The notes: a model not told the origin generated them from the sequence alone. 64,000 bases of DNA from Streptomyces sp. NBC_01478 (GCF_036227225.1 NZ_CP109444.1:8847501-8911500); one strand, 5' to 3'; shown: positions 16,832-27,200, counted from the first letter of the stretch. A program made the numbers and translations.

Positions 16832-19720
16832 GTGCGTACACGTTTCGCCGTACTCGGACCGGTCAGGGCCTGGCGCGGCGACACGGAACTGGCGCTGGGA
16901 CCCCCCAAGCAGCGCGCTCTGCTCGCGCTGCTGCTGACCGAGGCGGGGCACCCGGTCGCCGTCCACGAGATCGTCGATGCCCTGTGGGGACAGGAACCGC
17001 CGGACAGCGCGGTCAACGTGGTCCAGCGGCACGTCGGAGCACTGCGGCGGCTGCTCGAACCCGATCTCCCGGCCGGCGGCGAGTCACGGTGGCTGGTGCG
17101 CGGCTCGGGCGGCTACCGCCTCGAAGTGGACCCCGACGATCTCGACCTGCTGCGCTTCCGGGCCCTGCGCCGACAGGCCGCGCAGGACGGCCGGCCTCCC
17201 ACCGCCACCGGGCTGTTGATCGAGGCGCTGGCCCTGTGGCGAGGGCCGGCGGCCTCCGGGATCGCGGCCGAGGTGAGGTCCCACCCGGCCTTCGCCGCCC
17301 TCGACGGCGAGCACCTGGCCGCCGTGAAGGAGGCCGCCGAACTCGCCCTGGAAGCCGGACCGGGCCTGGGCGCACGGGTGTTGGTGACGCTTCGGCAGGC
17401 CGCCGCACAACACCCGTTGGACGAAGGGCTCCAGGCCAGACTGATCCTGGTGCTCGCGGCCACCGGGCACCAGGCCGAGGCCCTGGACGTCCACCGGACC
17501 GTACGCACCCGCCTCGCGGACGAGTTGGGCGTACAGCCGGGCCCCGAACTGCAGGCCGCTCTGCAGCGGGTCCTCGGGCACGACCGCGCCCTGCGTGCCG
17601 CGACACCGTCCGGAGACGCAAGGCCTGTCGAAGAAGCGGAAGAGGACGCGGACGGGGCGGCACGGCCGGACTCCGTCGCCACCATCCGTCCCGCCCAACT
17701 CCCCGTGGATCTGCCCGCCTTCACCGGCCGGCGCAGTGAACTCGCCCACGTCCAGAAGCTGTTGCTCGCCTCCGACGCCCCCGCCTCGACGGTGGTGATC
17801 AGCGCCATCGGCGGCATGGCCGGCGTCGGCAAGACGACCCTGGCGGTGCACTGGGCGCACAGCGTCGCCGACCGGTTCCCCGACGGGCAGCTCTACGTCA
17901 ATCTGCGCGGCTTCCATCCCAGCGGTTCGATCATGAGCGCGGCCGAGGCCATCCGGTCCTTCCTCGACGCGTTCGGCGTCCCCGGGCAGCGCATCCCCGC
18001 GGGCCTCGACGCACAGGCCGCGCTGTACCGCAGCCTCCTCGCCGACCGGCGCGTCCTCATCGTGCTGGACAACGCCCGGGACACCGAGCACGTCCGCCCC
18101 CTGCTGCCCGGCGCCCCCGGCTGCCTGGTCGTCGTCACCAGCCGCAACCAGCTCTACGGCCTGGTGGCCGGCGAGGGCGCGCACTCGCTGACGCTGGACG
18201 TGCTCACCGAGACGGAGGCGCGCGAGTTCCTGTCCCGCCGGCTGGGCGCCGAACGGATCGAGAACGAACCCGACGCCGTCGCGGAGATCATCACCCTGTG
18301 CGGCCGGCTCCCCCTGGCGCTGGCCGTCGTCAGCGCCCGCGCCGTCGTGTACCCGGCCTTTCCGCTCGCGTCCATCGCCGCCGAACTCTCCGACAGCGAG
18401 GACAGTCTCGACGCCTTCGCCGGAGAGGCCCCCGCCGCGGACGCCCGCAGCGCGTTCTCCTGGTCGTACCAACTCCTCAGTCCCGCCGCCGCCCGGGTGT
18501 TCCGCCTGTTCGCCCTGCACCCGGGACCCGACTGCTCGCTCGCCGCCGCCGCGAGCCTCGTCGGACTGCGGGTCGGCCAAGTCCGGCCGGTCATGGCCGA
18601 GTTGGCCCGGGCACACCTGATCTCCGAACCGCTGCCCGGCCGTTACGGCTGTCATGAACTGCTGCGCGCCTACGCCGCCGAGCTGGGCCGGACCCAGGAC
18701 ACCGCGCAGGAGCTGGACACGGCCCGGCGCCGTATGCTCGACCACTACCTGCACAGCGCGCACGCGGCCGACAGCCTGCTGATGCCCACCCGGGACCGCG
18801 TCCAACTGCGGCCCCACGCGGCCGGGGTGACCGTCCCGCGACTGCCCGACCGGGCGGCGGCGGCCGCGTGGCTGGAGGCCAACCGCTCCGTCCTGCTCGC
18901 CGCGATCGAGCAGGACGCCCGGCACGGCGGCGGCGAGCACAGTTGGCAGTTGGCCTCCGTCCTGGAACTGCATCTGGACCGGGGCGGCCGCTGGCCCGAG
19001 CAACTCGACGCGCAGACAACGGCCGTTGAGGCGGCCCAGCGCCTGGGCGACATACCCGGCCAGGCCTTCGCCCACCTCGCGCTCGGGTTCGTCAGCGGTC
19101 GTCTGGAGCGGCCGGACGAGGCCGACGCGCATCTGTCGCGCGCCCTGGAGCTGTTCGGTGAGATCGGCGACCTGGCCGGCCGGAGCAGGACCCTCCGCAG
19201 GCGCGCCTTCCTGGCCAACGGGCGTGGCCGGCACGAGGACGCCCTCGACCACTACGCCGAGGCGAGCGCCCTGTGCCGTGCGGCCGGGCGGCGCAACGAC
19301 GAGGCCGGCATCGCCAACGAGGTCGGCTGGACGTACATCCTGATGGGCAAGTACGAGGACGCCCTGACCGAGTGCGGCCACGCGGTCTCGGCCCACCGGG
19401 AGACGGGCGACCGCAACGGCGAGGCCGCCGCCCTGGACAGCCTCGGCTACGCCCATCACCATCTGCGCGACCACGACCGGGCGTTGGAGTGCTACGAGCA
19501 GGCGCTGAGCCTGTACCGGGAGATCCGCGACCGCTATCTGGAGGCCGACACCCTGGTGCACATCGGCGACACCCATCGCGCGGCCCACCAGGACACCCGG
19601 GCCGCGCTCGCCTGGCGTGAAGCACTCGGCATCCTCGACGAGATCGGCCACCCGGACGCCGAACAGGTCCGTCGGCGGCTGACGGACCTCACCGACCCCG
19701 ATCGGCCCCCGCGACAGTAA
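16832..19720 (+). CDS. AfsR/SARP-type regulator with NB-ARC ATPase and TPR domains
   Basis: 962 residues from GTG 16832, chosen because the conserved part begins immediately (RTRFAVLGPVRAW); an upstream in-frame ATG adds 29 unconserved residues. Order: OmpR-like DNA-binding domain (1-95), bacterial transcriptional activator domain (100-245), NB-ARC/STAND ATPase with Walker A GMAGVGKTT (about 330) and VLIVLDNARD, then a TPR array (about 720-950; repeats such as AFAHLALGFVSGRLERPDEA). AfsR-like proteins activate secondary metabolism or development genes and are gated by ATP and an unknown signal. It lies 96 nt upstream of an ECF sigma gene on the same strand and may control the type VII locus; this is inference. 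Confidence 0.92.
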   Translation: MRTRFAVLGPVRAWRGDTELALGPPKQRALLALLLTEAGHPVAVHEIVDALWGQEPPDSAVNVVQRHVGALRRLLEPDLPAGGESRWLVRGSGGYRLEVDPDDLDLLRFRALRRQAAQDGRPPTATGLLIEALALWRGPAASGIAAEVRSHPAFAALDGEHLAAVKEAAELALEAGPGLGARVLVTLRQAAAQHPLDEGLQARLILVLAATGHQAEALDVHRTVRTRLADELGVQPGPELQAALQRVLGHDRALRAATPSGDARPVEEAEEDADGAARPDSVATIRPAQLPVDLPAFTGRRSELAHVQKLLLASDAPASTVVISAIGGMAGVGKTTLAVHWAHSVADRFPDGQLYVNLRGFHPSGSIMSAAEAIRSFLDAFGVPGQRIPAGLDAQAALYRSLLADRRVLIVLDNARDTEHVRPLLPGAPGCLVVVTSRNQLYGLVAGEGAHSLTLDVLTETEAREFLSRRLGAERIENEPDAVAEIITLCGRLPLALAVVSARAVVYPAFPLASIAAELSDSEDSLDAFAGEAPAADARSAFSWSYQLLSPAAARVFRLFALHPGPDCSLAAAASLVGLRVGQVRPVMAELARAHLISEPLPGRYGCHELLRAYAAELGRTQDTAQELDTARRRMLDHYLHSAHAADSLLMPTRDRVQLRPHAAGVTVPRLPDRAAAAAWLEANRSVLLAAIEQDARHGGGEHSWQLASVLELHLDRGGRWPEQLDAQTTAVEAAQRLGDIPGQAFAHLALGFVSGRLERPDEADAHLSRALELFGEIGDLAGRSRTLRRRAFLANGRGRHEDALDHYAEASALCRAAGRRNDEAGIANEVGWTYILMGKYEDALTECGHAVSAHRETGDRNGEAAALDSLGYAHHHLRDHDRALECYEQALSLYREIRDRYLEADTLVHIGDTHRAAHQDTRAALAWREALGILDEIGHPDAEQVRRRLTDLTDPDRPPRQ

Positions 19721-19816
19721 ATCGTCAGCGTCCCGAAAGCGGGCCCTGCCTACGCTCCCCGCTCCGCTCCACCCGGAGCCGGAGGCGCGTACGGCATTCC
19801 CCTTCAGGACTGGAAC

Positions 19817-20356
19817 ATGACCCCCACGACTTCCGCGGACCTCCCCACGGCCGCGCACCGCAACCAACTGCTGCGCACCATGATGTCCGACCACGCGAAG
19901 GCACTGCTCGCCTACGCCGACAAGCTGCTGAACGACCGTCACCTGGCGGAGGACATCGTCCAGGAGACCCTCATCCGCGCCTGGCCGCACGCCGAACGCC
20001 TCTACAGCACCGAGGGCTCGGTACGCGGCTGGCTCCTCACGGTCACCCGCAACCTCGTCGTCGACCGGATGCGCAGTGCCGTCGCCCGCCACGAGACCAT
20101 CGGCGCCGAGGACCGGGACGTGTCCCTGCCCGACCACTCCGGCGCCGTGCTGGCCTCGGTGGAGGCGACCGGCCTGCTGCGGCGGCTGTCCCACGAGCAC
20201 CGGGAGGTCCTGCTGCACACGTATCTGTGCGGCCGGACGGTGCAGGAGACCGCGAGCATCCTCGGGATACCCGCGGGCACCGTCAAGTCCCGCCGCCATT
20301 ACGCCCTGAACATCCTGCGCACCGAGGCCGGCCGGGGGCTCACGCCGGAACGGTGA
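19817..20356 (+). CDS. ECF RNA polymerase sigma factor
   Basis: 179 residues. Region 2 is clear (AEDIVQETLIRAW, then GWLLTVTRNLVVDRMR) and region 4 carries LSHEHREVLL...GIPAGTVKSRRHYAL. Size and layout fit a SigK/SigL-like ECF factor. No anti-sigma gene with an HxxxCxxC zinc motif lies next to it; the neighbouring gene is a LysM-like membrane protein on the other strand whose end overlaps this gene by 17 bp. The shared TGAAC(C/G)-N17-CGTGT sites within this locus have the form of ECF promoters and are plausible targets. No such site lies in front of the sigma gene itself. Confidence 0.93.
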   Translation: MTPTTSADLPTAAHRNQLLRTMMSDHAKALLAYADKLLNDRHLAEDIVQETLIRAWPHAERLYSTEGSVRGWLLTVTRNLVVDRMRSAVARHETIGAEDRDVSLPDHSGAVLASVEATGLLRRLSHEHREVLLHTYLCGRTVQETASILGIPAGTVKSRRHYALNILRTEAGRGLTPER

Positions 20357-21794
20357 GCCGGACATCGAGGACCGGGAGGTCGACGTGGCCGTCGGCGTCG
20401 GTGTGCCAGCGCCAGTGCGCGCCGTTCGCCTCGCCGTAGACCAGGCCGGTCCAGCCCGCGCCGCCCGGCCCGCACAGGGCGGCCAGTTCGGCGGCCTCCC
20501 GCTCGCCCGGCGTGCCGGCCACCACGACCAGACCCCGCACCGGACGGCGTGCCGCGCCCGCGCGCACCGTCCCGCGCCCCGCGTCGGGCGCCACCGGAGC
20601 GGCGGCGTCGACCCGGGGAAGCTGCCGCAGCTCCGTCGGCACGGCGAGCGGCAGCGCGCTGTCCGCCCCGCGCAGCACGGTCACCGGAGTGTCCGGCCGG
20701 GTGCGCGCGATCTCCGCGAGGAGGTTCTGTACGACGTCCCGGGCCACGGCATGGTCACCGCTCACGCTGAGGACACCGTCCAGGCGGCTGAGGTCCACGA
20801 ACACGGGCTCACCGTCGGCGTCCGTGCCCGCCCGGACGAGACAGGCCGCGGCGATCGACTCCTGCGAGGCCGGGCCGCCGTCCTCGCCGGGGCTCAGCCA
20901 GCCCGCGGCGGCCGCCGCGGGGCGGCGCCAGCGCGTGCTGTCGACGTTCGTCCACGGAGCGTCGACCGTGTCGGAGGCCGTCAGCCACACCGTCACGCCG
21001 GAGCCGTCGACGCGCAGCGCGTGCACCGGCCGCTCGGGCTGCTGCCGGCCGGGCCCGAACTCACCCAGGACGCCGTAGGCACGGCGTACCGAATCCGCGT
21101 CGGTCGCGAACCGGCGGCCCGTCGCCCGGCGCAGCGCCAGTCGGCGGCTGCGCCGCATCGGCTCGCCCAGCCTCCACACGGCGCGCAGGACGGCGGCGTA
21201 CGCGGAGCGCACCTTGCGCCGGCCCACGATGCCCGCGGTGATCAGGGCGAGCAGGATCGCGCCGAGCAGCGCGACAGCGGCGGCCAGCGGGAACGTGAAC
21301 GCCGCGGAGTTCCCGGTGCTCGGCGCGGCCGACTGCTGTCCCGAACTCGGGGCGGCGGAAGGGGAGTTCTGGCTCCCGGTGTCCCGGGCCAGTTGGACGT
21401 CGGGCCCCGAGGCGTCCTGCGGCAGGCGCAGGATCCAGCCGGGGTGCAGTTGGTCGCCCGCGCTGTTCAGCGCCCCGCCGTCCTTCTGCGCCTGACCGCG
21501 GTTGAGGGCGAGGATCTCACCGGCCCGCGAGGCGTCGCCCAGGGTGGCCGTGGCGATCGACTGGAGGGTGGCGAGCTGCCCGCCGGTCTGCGCCGGGTCC
21601 GGGACCACGAACACCTTGATCAGGTCGTCCGCGGCGGGCGCCGCGCTCGCGGAGGCGGCGCCGCCGAGCGCCATGAGACACGCCGCCAGCAGCGCCGCCA
21701 CGGCGTGCAGGAGCGTCAGTGGCAGGCGGTGCGCCCTGTCGGTCGCCGGCCTGTGCTCGGGCCTCGTGCCCGCGCCGTTGCTCATCGTGTCCAC
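20340..21794 (-). CDS. LysM-like, membrane-anchored protein of the type VII locus
   Basis: 484 residues from GTG 21794 (GGAGG 6 nt upstream); an ATG three codons later is the alternative. A signal peptide (hydrophobic around residues 27-50, ending ASAAP) leads to a LysM-like domain with LATLQSIATATLGDA...HPGWILRLP, a Ser/Gln-rich linker, one membrane helix (about 165-190), and a cytoplasmic part of 290 residues with alpha/beta character (GVLSVSGDHAVARDVV). The layout resembles membrane proteins found beside EccC in Streptomyces. It could connect the secretion ATPase to the wall. Convergent with the sigma gene. Confidence 0.75.
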   Translation of the reverse strand: MDTMSNGAGTRPEHRPATDRAHRLPLTLLHAVAALLAACLMALGGAASASAAPAADDLIKVFVVPDPAQTGGQLATLQSIATATLGDASRAGEILALNRGQAQKDGGALNSAGDQLHPGWILRLPQDASGPDVQLARDTGSQNSPSAAPSSGQQSAAPSTGNSAAFTFPLAAAVALLGAILLALITAGIVGRRKVRSAYAAVLRAVWRLGEPMRRSRRLALRRATGRRFATDADSVRRAYGVLGEFGPGRQQPERPVHALRVDGSGVTVWLTASDTVDAPWTNVDSTRWRRPAAAAAGWLSPGEDGGPASQESIAAACLVRAGTDADGEPVFVDLSRLDGVLSVSGDHAVARDVVQNLLAEIARTRPDTPVTVLRGADSALPLAVPTELRQLPRVDAAAPVAPDAGRGTVRAGAARRPVRGLVVVAGTPGEREAAELAALCGPGGAGWTGLVYGEANGAHWRWHTDADGHVDLPVLDVRLTVPA

Positions 21795-21840
21795 CCATGC
21801 CCTCCGAGGTTCCGTTGCACCGACTACACGGAGCCGACCG

Positions 21841-21920
21841 GCGAGAACGTTCGATGCGAAGTCGCCTGAACCTTTCGGAACTTGGCGAGCACGTGCGACG
21901 CGAAGTCGGTTGAACCTTTC
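21841..21920. repeat. 36-bp imperfect tandem repeat in the divergent promoter region
   Basis: Copies at 21841-21876 and 21885-21920 (period 44) match at 31 of 36 positions. Each holds GCGAAGTCG followed by TGAACCTTTC. The second copy supplies the -35 element of the promoter proposed for the substrate gene; the first copy has the same -35 but no matching -10 at the same distance. They may be duplicated promoter or activator sites. Confidence 0.7.
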
Positions 21921-21938
21921 ACGACACCGACCCCGTGT
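21911..21938 (+). promoter_or_regulatory. ECF-type promoter candidate upstream of the type VII substrate
   Basis: TGAACC at 21911-21916 and CGTGT at 21934-21938 with a 17-nt spacer, 43 nt before the start codon of the substrate gene. The same arrangement is repeated at two other sites in this locus (29792-29819 minus, 29827-29854 plus). Confidence 0.6.
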
Positions 21939-21980
21939 ACCTGGCGAACACACGTCACAGGCAGCGCACCGGGGGATCGC

Positions 21981-23837
21981 ATGGCACGTCGGCACTCGAG
22001 GCCCGAGGACTTCCAGCTCGTCGGCATGGACTCGGACCCGACACCCGGCGACCCCGACCTGATCCAGGGCGTGATGCAGCGCTACCGCGACATCGGCGAC
22101 GCCGCGGAGAAGGCGCTGAACGTCCTGAAGAAGGACGGCTCGATCTCGCAGGGCCGCGGTTCGGCGATGGACGCGCTGAAGGACAAGATCGGCGACGATC
22201 TCCCGGACAAGCTGACCAAGACCGTGACCTCCTACCACGACGCCGCCCAGGCCTACAGCGACTACATGCCGCGGCTGCGCGAGGCCCAGGACACCTTCGA
22301 CCGGGCCGTGGACCAGGCGCAGTCCGCCGCACCGCAGGCGAACCAGACGCCCAAGGAGCTCGGCGCCGACCCGACCGACGCGGAGAAGTCGGCGGCGCGC
22401 AGCACCCAGGACGCCATCGACGCCGGCCAGGCCCAACTGGGTGCGGCCAGAAGCCTGGCCGACCAGGCCAGGACGATGCGGGAGAGCGCGCAGCGGCAGT
22501 GTGCGGACGTGCTGGACCGGGCGGCGCAGGAGGCCATTCCGGAGCGGAACATCTTCCAGAAGATCGCCGACTTCTTCAAGGACTTCCCGTTCGTCCAGAT
22601 CCTGCTGGCCGCCCTCGTCGCCGTCGTGGCGGTGTTCTTCCCGGTGGTCGGCGCGCTGCTCGGCGGGGCGCTGTTCCTGTTCAACCAAGTCGTCGCGAGT
22701 CAGACCGGGGGTATCAAAGCCGGCGACTTCGTCCTCGGCCTGATCGGGATCGTCCCCGGCGGCGCCCTGCTGAAGCTCGGCGGCAAGGCCGTCCAGGCGA
22801 TCGCTCCGGCCGCCGTGGCCGCCGTGAAGAGCTCCGGGTTCATCACCAAGACCGCCGGGACGATCACCAAGGTCGGTGAGTCCCTCACCAACAGCAAGAT
22901 CGTCAGCGGTGTCCTCGCCAACCCGATCGGCAAGGTGGCCACGGAGGTCACCGGCAAGTTCCTGACCAACTCGGCGCTGGAAGCGGCAGGGAAGGCGGCC
23001 AACGGCGACAAGATCACGGCCGCGGGCGTCTTCGCCGGGGCCGCCGCCGGTGCCGTGGCCGGCGTCGCCTTCAAGGGAGGCATCGGCGCGATCGGCAAGC
23101 GGCGCGGGAACCCCGACGTGGAGGAGGGCAAGGGCGGCCGGTTCGGCGACACGACGGAACCCGCCGCCGCGGACACCGTGGGCAAGCGGGCGGCCGACCA
23201 GGTCGGCAACTTCGTCGAGGAAGGCGCCACCCTCGGCACGAAGATCGGCGTCGGCGTCGCCCAGGGCGGCGACCTCAACGAGGTGGCGGCCGGTGAGATC
23301 GCCAACTCCGCGTCGAAGCTGGCCGTCGGGCCGGTCGGCACGGCGGGCCTCGGCCGCGTGGTCGACGGCGTCACCGACAAGATCCCGATCAAGGGCAGCG
23401 TCCGGCCGACGCCCGACATACCGAACGCGCCCGCGCCCCCGCCTCCGCCGCCGGCTCCCGTCGTACCCCCGCGGCCTCCGGTGGATCCCGCCGACGTGCC
23501 GTTGCCGCCCTCGCCCACCCGCCCGGTGCCGCCGCCGCCGGCGCGGCCGGCCCCGGTGGATCCCGCGAGTGTCCCGTTGCCGGATTCGCCCACCCGTCCG
23601 GCACCGGCGACCCCGGTGGATCCGGCCAATGTGCCGCTGCCGCCCTCGCCCACCACCACGGGGCGGCCCGCCGTTCCGCCGATCAACACCTCCGACGCGC
23701 AGTCGAACGCCGGTACCGGCACCGCGTCACCCTCCGACGGATTCGCCACCGCGCCGACCAGCCCCACGCCGTCCGACGGGTTCGTCACCGCGCCGACGAG
23801 CCCCACGGACGGCGCCGACAGCGGCAACGGCAACTAG
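21981..23837 (+). CDS. Putative type VII secretion substrate with hydrophobic core and Pro-rich tail
   Basis: 618 residues, ATG 21981. Residues 15-190 are helical and fit the putative T7SS-signal domain of large actinobacterial substrates (GDPDLIQGVMQRYRDIGDAAEKAL ... YHDAAQAYSDYMPRLREAQ). Residues 200-250 hold strong hydrophobic segments (FVQILLAALVAVVAVFFPVVGALLGGALF), then a Gly/Ala-rich region (250-400), then a disordered Pro-rich tail with three copies of VDPA(D/S/N)VPLP at residues 501, 526 and 546 and two copies of DGF(A/V)TAPTSPT. No toxin or enzyme domain is recognised. It is followed directly by the WXG100 gene and the secretion ATPase. Membrane insertion is possible but unproven. 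Confidence 0.75.
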   Translation: MARRHSRPEDFQLVGMDSDPTPGDPDLIQGVMQRYRDIGDAAEKALNVLKKDGSISQGRGSAMDALKDKIGDDLPDKLTKTVTSYHDAAQAYSDYMPRLREAQDTFDRAVDQAQSAAPQANQTPKELGADPTDAEKSAARSTQDAIDAGQAQLGAARSLADQARTMRESAQRQCADVLDRAAQEAIPERNIFQKIADFFKDFPFVQILLAALVAVVAVFFPVVGALLGGALFLFNQVVASQTGGIKAGDFVLGLIGIVPGGALLKLGGKAVQAIAPAAVAAVKSSGFITKTAGTITKVGESLTNSKIVSGVLANPIGKVATEVTGKFLTNSALEAAGKAANGDKITAAGVFAGAAAGAVAGVAFKGGIGAIGKRRGNPDVEEGKGGRFGDTTEPAAADTVGKRAADQVGNFVEEGATLGTKIGVGVAQGGDLNEVAAGEIANSASKLAVGPVGTAGLGRVVDGVTDKIPIKGSVRPTPDIPNAPAPPPPPPAPVVPPRPPVDPADVPLPPSPTRPVPPPPARPAPVDPASVPLPDSPTRPAPATPVDPANVPLPPSPTTTGRPAVPPINTSDAQSNAGTGTASPSDGFATAPTSPTPSDGFVTAPTSPTDGADSGNGN

Positions 23838-23907
23838 GCGTTCGCCGCACCCAGACCTCCGCCCCCGAAGGGGCGGACCGCACCAACAACCAGCAAGGAG
23901 TACTCCC

Positions 23908-24201
23908 ATGCCCAATTACGCCGTCAACTCGGACACCACCGCGTCCACTTCGCAGGCGCTCCTCAACGACTTCTCCCAGCTCCAGGACAAGCTCAACGAG
24001 GTCAAGGGCAAGATCTCCACCCTGCTCGCCGACGGCTACAGCACGCCGGCCGCCCAGCAGAAGTTCTCGCCGTTCTTCGACGAGTTCGCCAAGGGCTTCG
24101 ACCAGGTCAACCAGGGCCTGCAGGGCATCGGCCAGTACGTGAAGGCCGTCGGCGAGGCCTTCGACCAGACCGACAACCAGCTCGGCTCCAACCTCGGCTG
24201 A
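23908..24201 (+). CDS. WXG100-family small secreted protein, W-less variant
   Basis: 97 residues from ATG 23908 with AAGGAG 7 nt upstream. Two helices, residues 15-42 and 50-90, flank a turn that should carry W-x-G; here it reads DGYSTPA, so the Trp is replaced by Tyr and the Gly precedes it. Composition (Gln/Asn/Asp rich, no Cys, no signal peptide) is typical of EsxA/EsxB-like proteins. It lies between the substrate gene and the EccC gene, a canonical place. Confidence 0.85.
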   Translation: MPNYAVNSDTTASTSQALLNDFSQLQDKLNEVKGKISTLLADGYSTPAAQQKFSPFFDEFAKGFDQVNQGLQGIGQYVKAVGEAFDQTDNQLGSNLG

Positions 24202-24262
24202 CCCACCGGCCCGTCGCCACGGCGGGCGGTGCCGTACCTCCACACCAGAAGGATGATGAGCA

Positions 24263-27200
24263 GTGCGATTGACCGTCAGCGTTCGTGATCCGCAGGTCGA
24301 GGGGGTGTCCACCACCGTCGCCGTGGAAACCGAACCCTCCGCGCAGGCGGGCCGGTTGGCAGCCGAGCTGGCACGCGCCGTCGGGTACGCGGGGGTGGCG
24401 GCGGGGGAGCCGCCCCTCTACATCGGCCCGACGCCCGTCGAACCGCACGCCACCCTCTCGGCGGCCGGTGTGCGCGACGGCATGGACCTCGGACTCGGCG
24501 CTCCCGTGCCCCGGGAGCCCGAGCCCGAGGGCCGCACCGAGGTCCGGGTGGTCTCCGGACCGGGCGCCGGCACCGTCTTCCGGCTCGTCCCGGGCGACTA
24601 CGACATCGGCAGCGGCCCGGTCTGCCGCGTCCGCCTCGCCCAGGGCACGCCGAGCCTCGCGGCCCGGGTCCGGGTCCGGCTCGACGGCAGCGCCGAACTC
24701 CTCATGACCGACGGGGCGTTGCTCGACGGCAAGCCCACGCCGTCACCGTCCCCGTGGCGGGAGGGCAGCCAACTCGCCGTCGGCGACATCCTGTTGGAGC
24801 TGACCTCGCAGCGGACGGCCCGTGCCCCGCTGACCCCGGCGCAGGACGGTCTCGGCCTGGAGTTCAACCGGCCGCCGAGGTTCCTGCCACCCGCCGCGGG
24901 CGCCAAGTTCCGGCTGCCGACCCCGCCGGTCAGGCCCGACAAGCGGCCCATCCCGCTGCTGCCGATCCTCCTGGTGCCCGCGGCCAGCGCGGCGATCGCG
25001 ATCTTCGTCACGCACCGCTGGTCCTTCGTCTTCATCGCGCTGCTCTCCCCGATCGCCGCGCTGATCACCCAGTTCGGCGGCCGCAAGCAGGCGATGCTCA
25101 AGTACCTGGAGAAGAAAGAGGAGTACGAGCAGACACTGGCCCGCGTGCGCGCCGACGCCGACGCCGCCGTACTCGGCGAACAGCACAACCTGCGCCTCTC
25201 GCTGCCCGATCCGGCCACACTCCTCCAGATGGCGGTCCAGCCCTCGGAGCGGCTGTGGGAACGGCGTTGGCAGGACCCCGACTTCCTCTCCGTCCGCGTC
25301 GGCACCGCCGACCTGCCCTCGTCCATCAGCGTCGACGACCCCGACCAGGACGAGCACCGGCGCTCCACCGTGCCGACGCTGAACCAGGTGCCCGTCAGCG
25401 TGGCGCTGCGCAGGGCGGGTGTCGCGGGCGTCGCCGGACCGGGCGCGACCCGGCTGGCCGGCTGGCTGGCCGCCCAGGCCGCCGCCCTGCACAGCCCCAC
25501 CGACCTGCGCCTCGTCGTCCTCGCCGGACCCGACGGCGAGCGCGACTGGTCCTGGATCCGCTGGCTGCCCCACACCCAGGCGCAGGGCGAGGACGCGTAC
25601 GCCCTGATCGGCTCCACCGCCGAGTCTCTGGCCCGGCGCATCGGCGAACTCGGCCAGCTCGTCGCCTCCCGGGTCGCGGCCGGACCCGACCTCACCCGGG
25701 GCGGAGTCAACGGCTACCCCGACGTCCTCGTCGTCCTCGAACAGGCCCGCCGCGCCCGCTCGTTGCCGGGTGTGATCGCGCTGCTGCGCGACGGCCCGTC
25801 CGTCGGCGTCCACACCATCTGCATCGACCGCGAGGAGCGGCTCCTGCCCGAGGAGTGCGGCGCCGTCGTCGTCACCGAGGCGGGCGCCACCACCTCCCGG
25901 GTCCGCACCGGTTCCGGCGCCGCGCTGGAGAACGTCCGCAGCGACTCGCCCGAGTCCGACTGGTACGAGCACTTCGCCCGCGCGCTGGCCCCGCTGCGCG
26001 GCGTCGGCGACAGCGACGAGAGCGCACTGCCCGGCGCCGTACGCCTGTTGGACCTGCTGAAGGTCGAACCGCCCACCGCCGAGGCCGTGGTGGCCGGCTG
26101 GTCGCTGGGCGGCCGCAGCACCCGGGCCGTCCTCGGGACCGGCTACGACGGTGAGTTCGCCGTCGACCTGGTGCGCGACGGCCCGCACGCCCTGATCGCC
26201 GGCACCACCGGCTCCGGCAAGTCCGAGCTGCTGCAGACCCTCGTGGCCACCCTCTCGGTGGTCAACCGGCCCGACGAGATGACCTTCGTGCTCGTCGACT
26301 ACAAGGGCGGCAGCGCCTTCGCCGAGTGCGCCGACCTGCCGCACACCGTCGGCCTGGTCACCGACCTCGACACCCGGCTGGTGGAACGGGCGTTGGTCTC
26401 CCTCGGCGCCGAACTACGGCGCAGGGAGACCCAGTTGGCGCAGGCGGGCGCCAAGGACATCGAGGACTACCTCGACAAGCGCTCGCGCGGCGGCAACGTC
26501 CTGCCCCCGCTGCCCCGACTCCTCCTGGTCGTCGACGAGTTCGCGTCCATGGTGCGCGAACTGCCCGACTTCATCTCGGGGTTGGTCAACATCGCACAGC
26601 GCGGCCGGTCGCTCGGCATCCACATGGTGCTCGCCACCCAGCGCCCCGGCGGCGCGGTCACCCCGGACATCCGCGCCAACACCAATCTGCGCATCGCGCT
26701 GCGCACCACCGACACCTCCGAGAGCCGCGACATCATCGACGCGCCCGACTCCGGTGAGATCTCCCCGGCCAACCCCGGCCGCGCCTACGCCCGGCTCGGC
26801 CCCTCCGCCCTGCTGCCCTTCCAGTCCGGCCGCGTCGGTGGCCGTAGGCCCGGCGGTCAGCCCGCCGAAGGAACCGAGGTGACCGTCCGCGCGGAACCGG
26901 TGACCTGGCAGAACCTCGGCGGCCCGCTCCCGAGTTCGCGCTCACGCGGCGGCTCCACGGCGGCGCAGACCGAGGCTGTCACCGACCTCGCCGTCCTCAC
27001 CGGAGCCATCGCCCAGGCGGCCCGGCTCGCGGACGTACCGCGTCAGCCGAGCCCCTGGCTGCCGCCCCTGCCCGCCCTGCTCCCCTGGACGCCACCGCCC
27101 TCGCCCAAGCCCACCCTCGAGCGCGAGGCGGCCCTGCCGGCCGTCGAGTACGGCATGGTCGACCTGCCCGCACAGCAGACCCGCACCGCGCTGGTCCTCG

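Noticed and set aside
17084..20365. A 1093-residue open frame on the minus strand opposite the AfsR-like and sigma genes
   Set aside because: It is the shadow of two genes with clear domains on the plus strand. In very GC-rich DNA the antisense frame lacks stops. Its translation is Gly/Val/Gln/Arg-rich with no recognisable domain.
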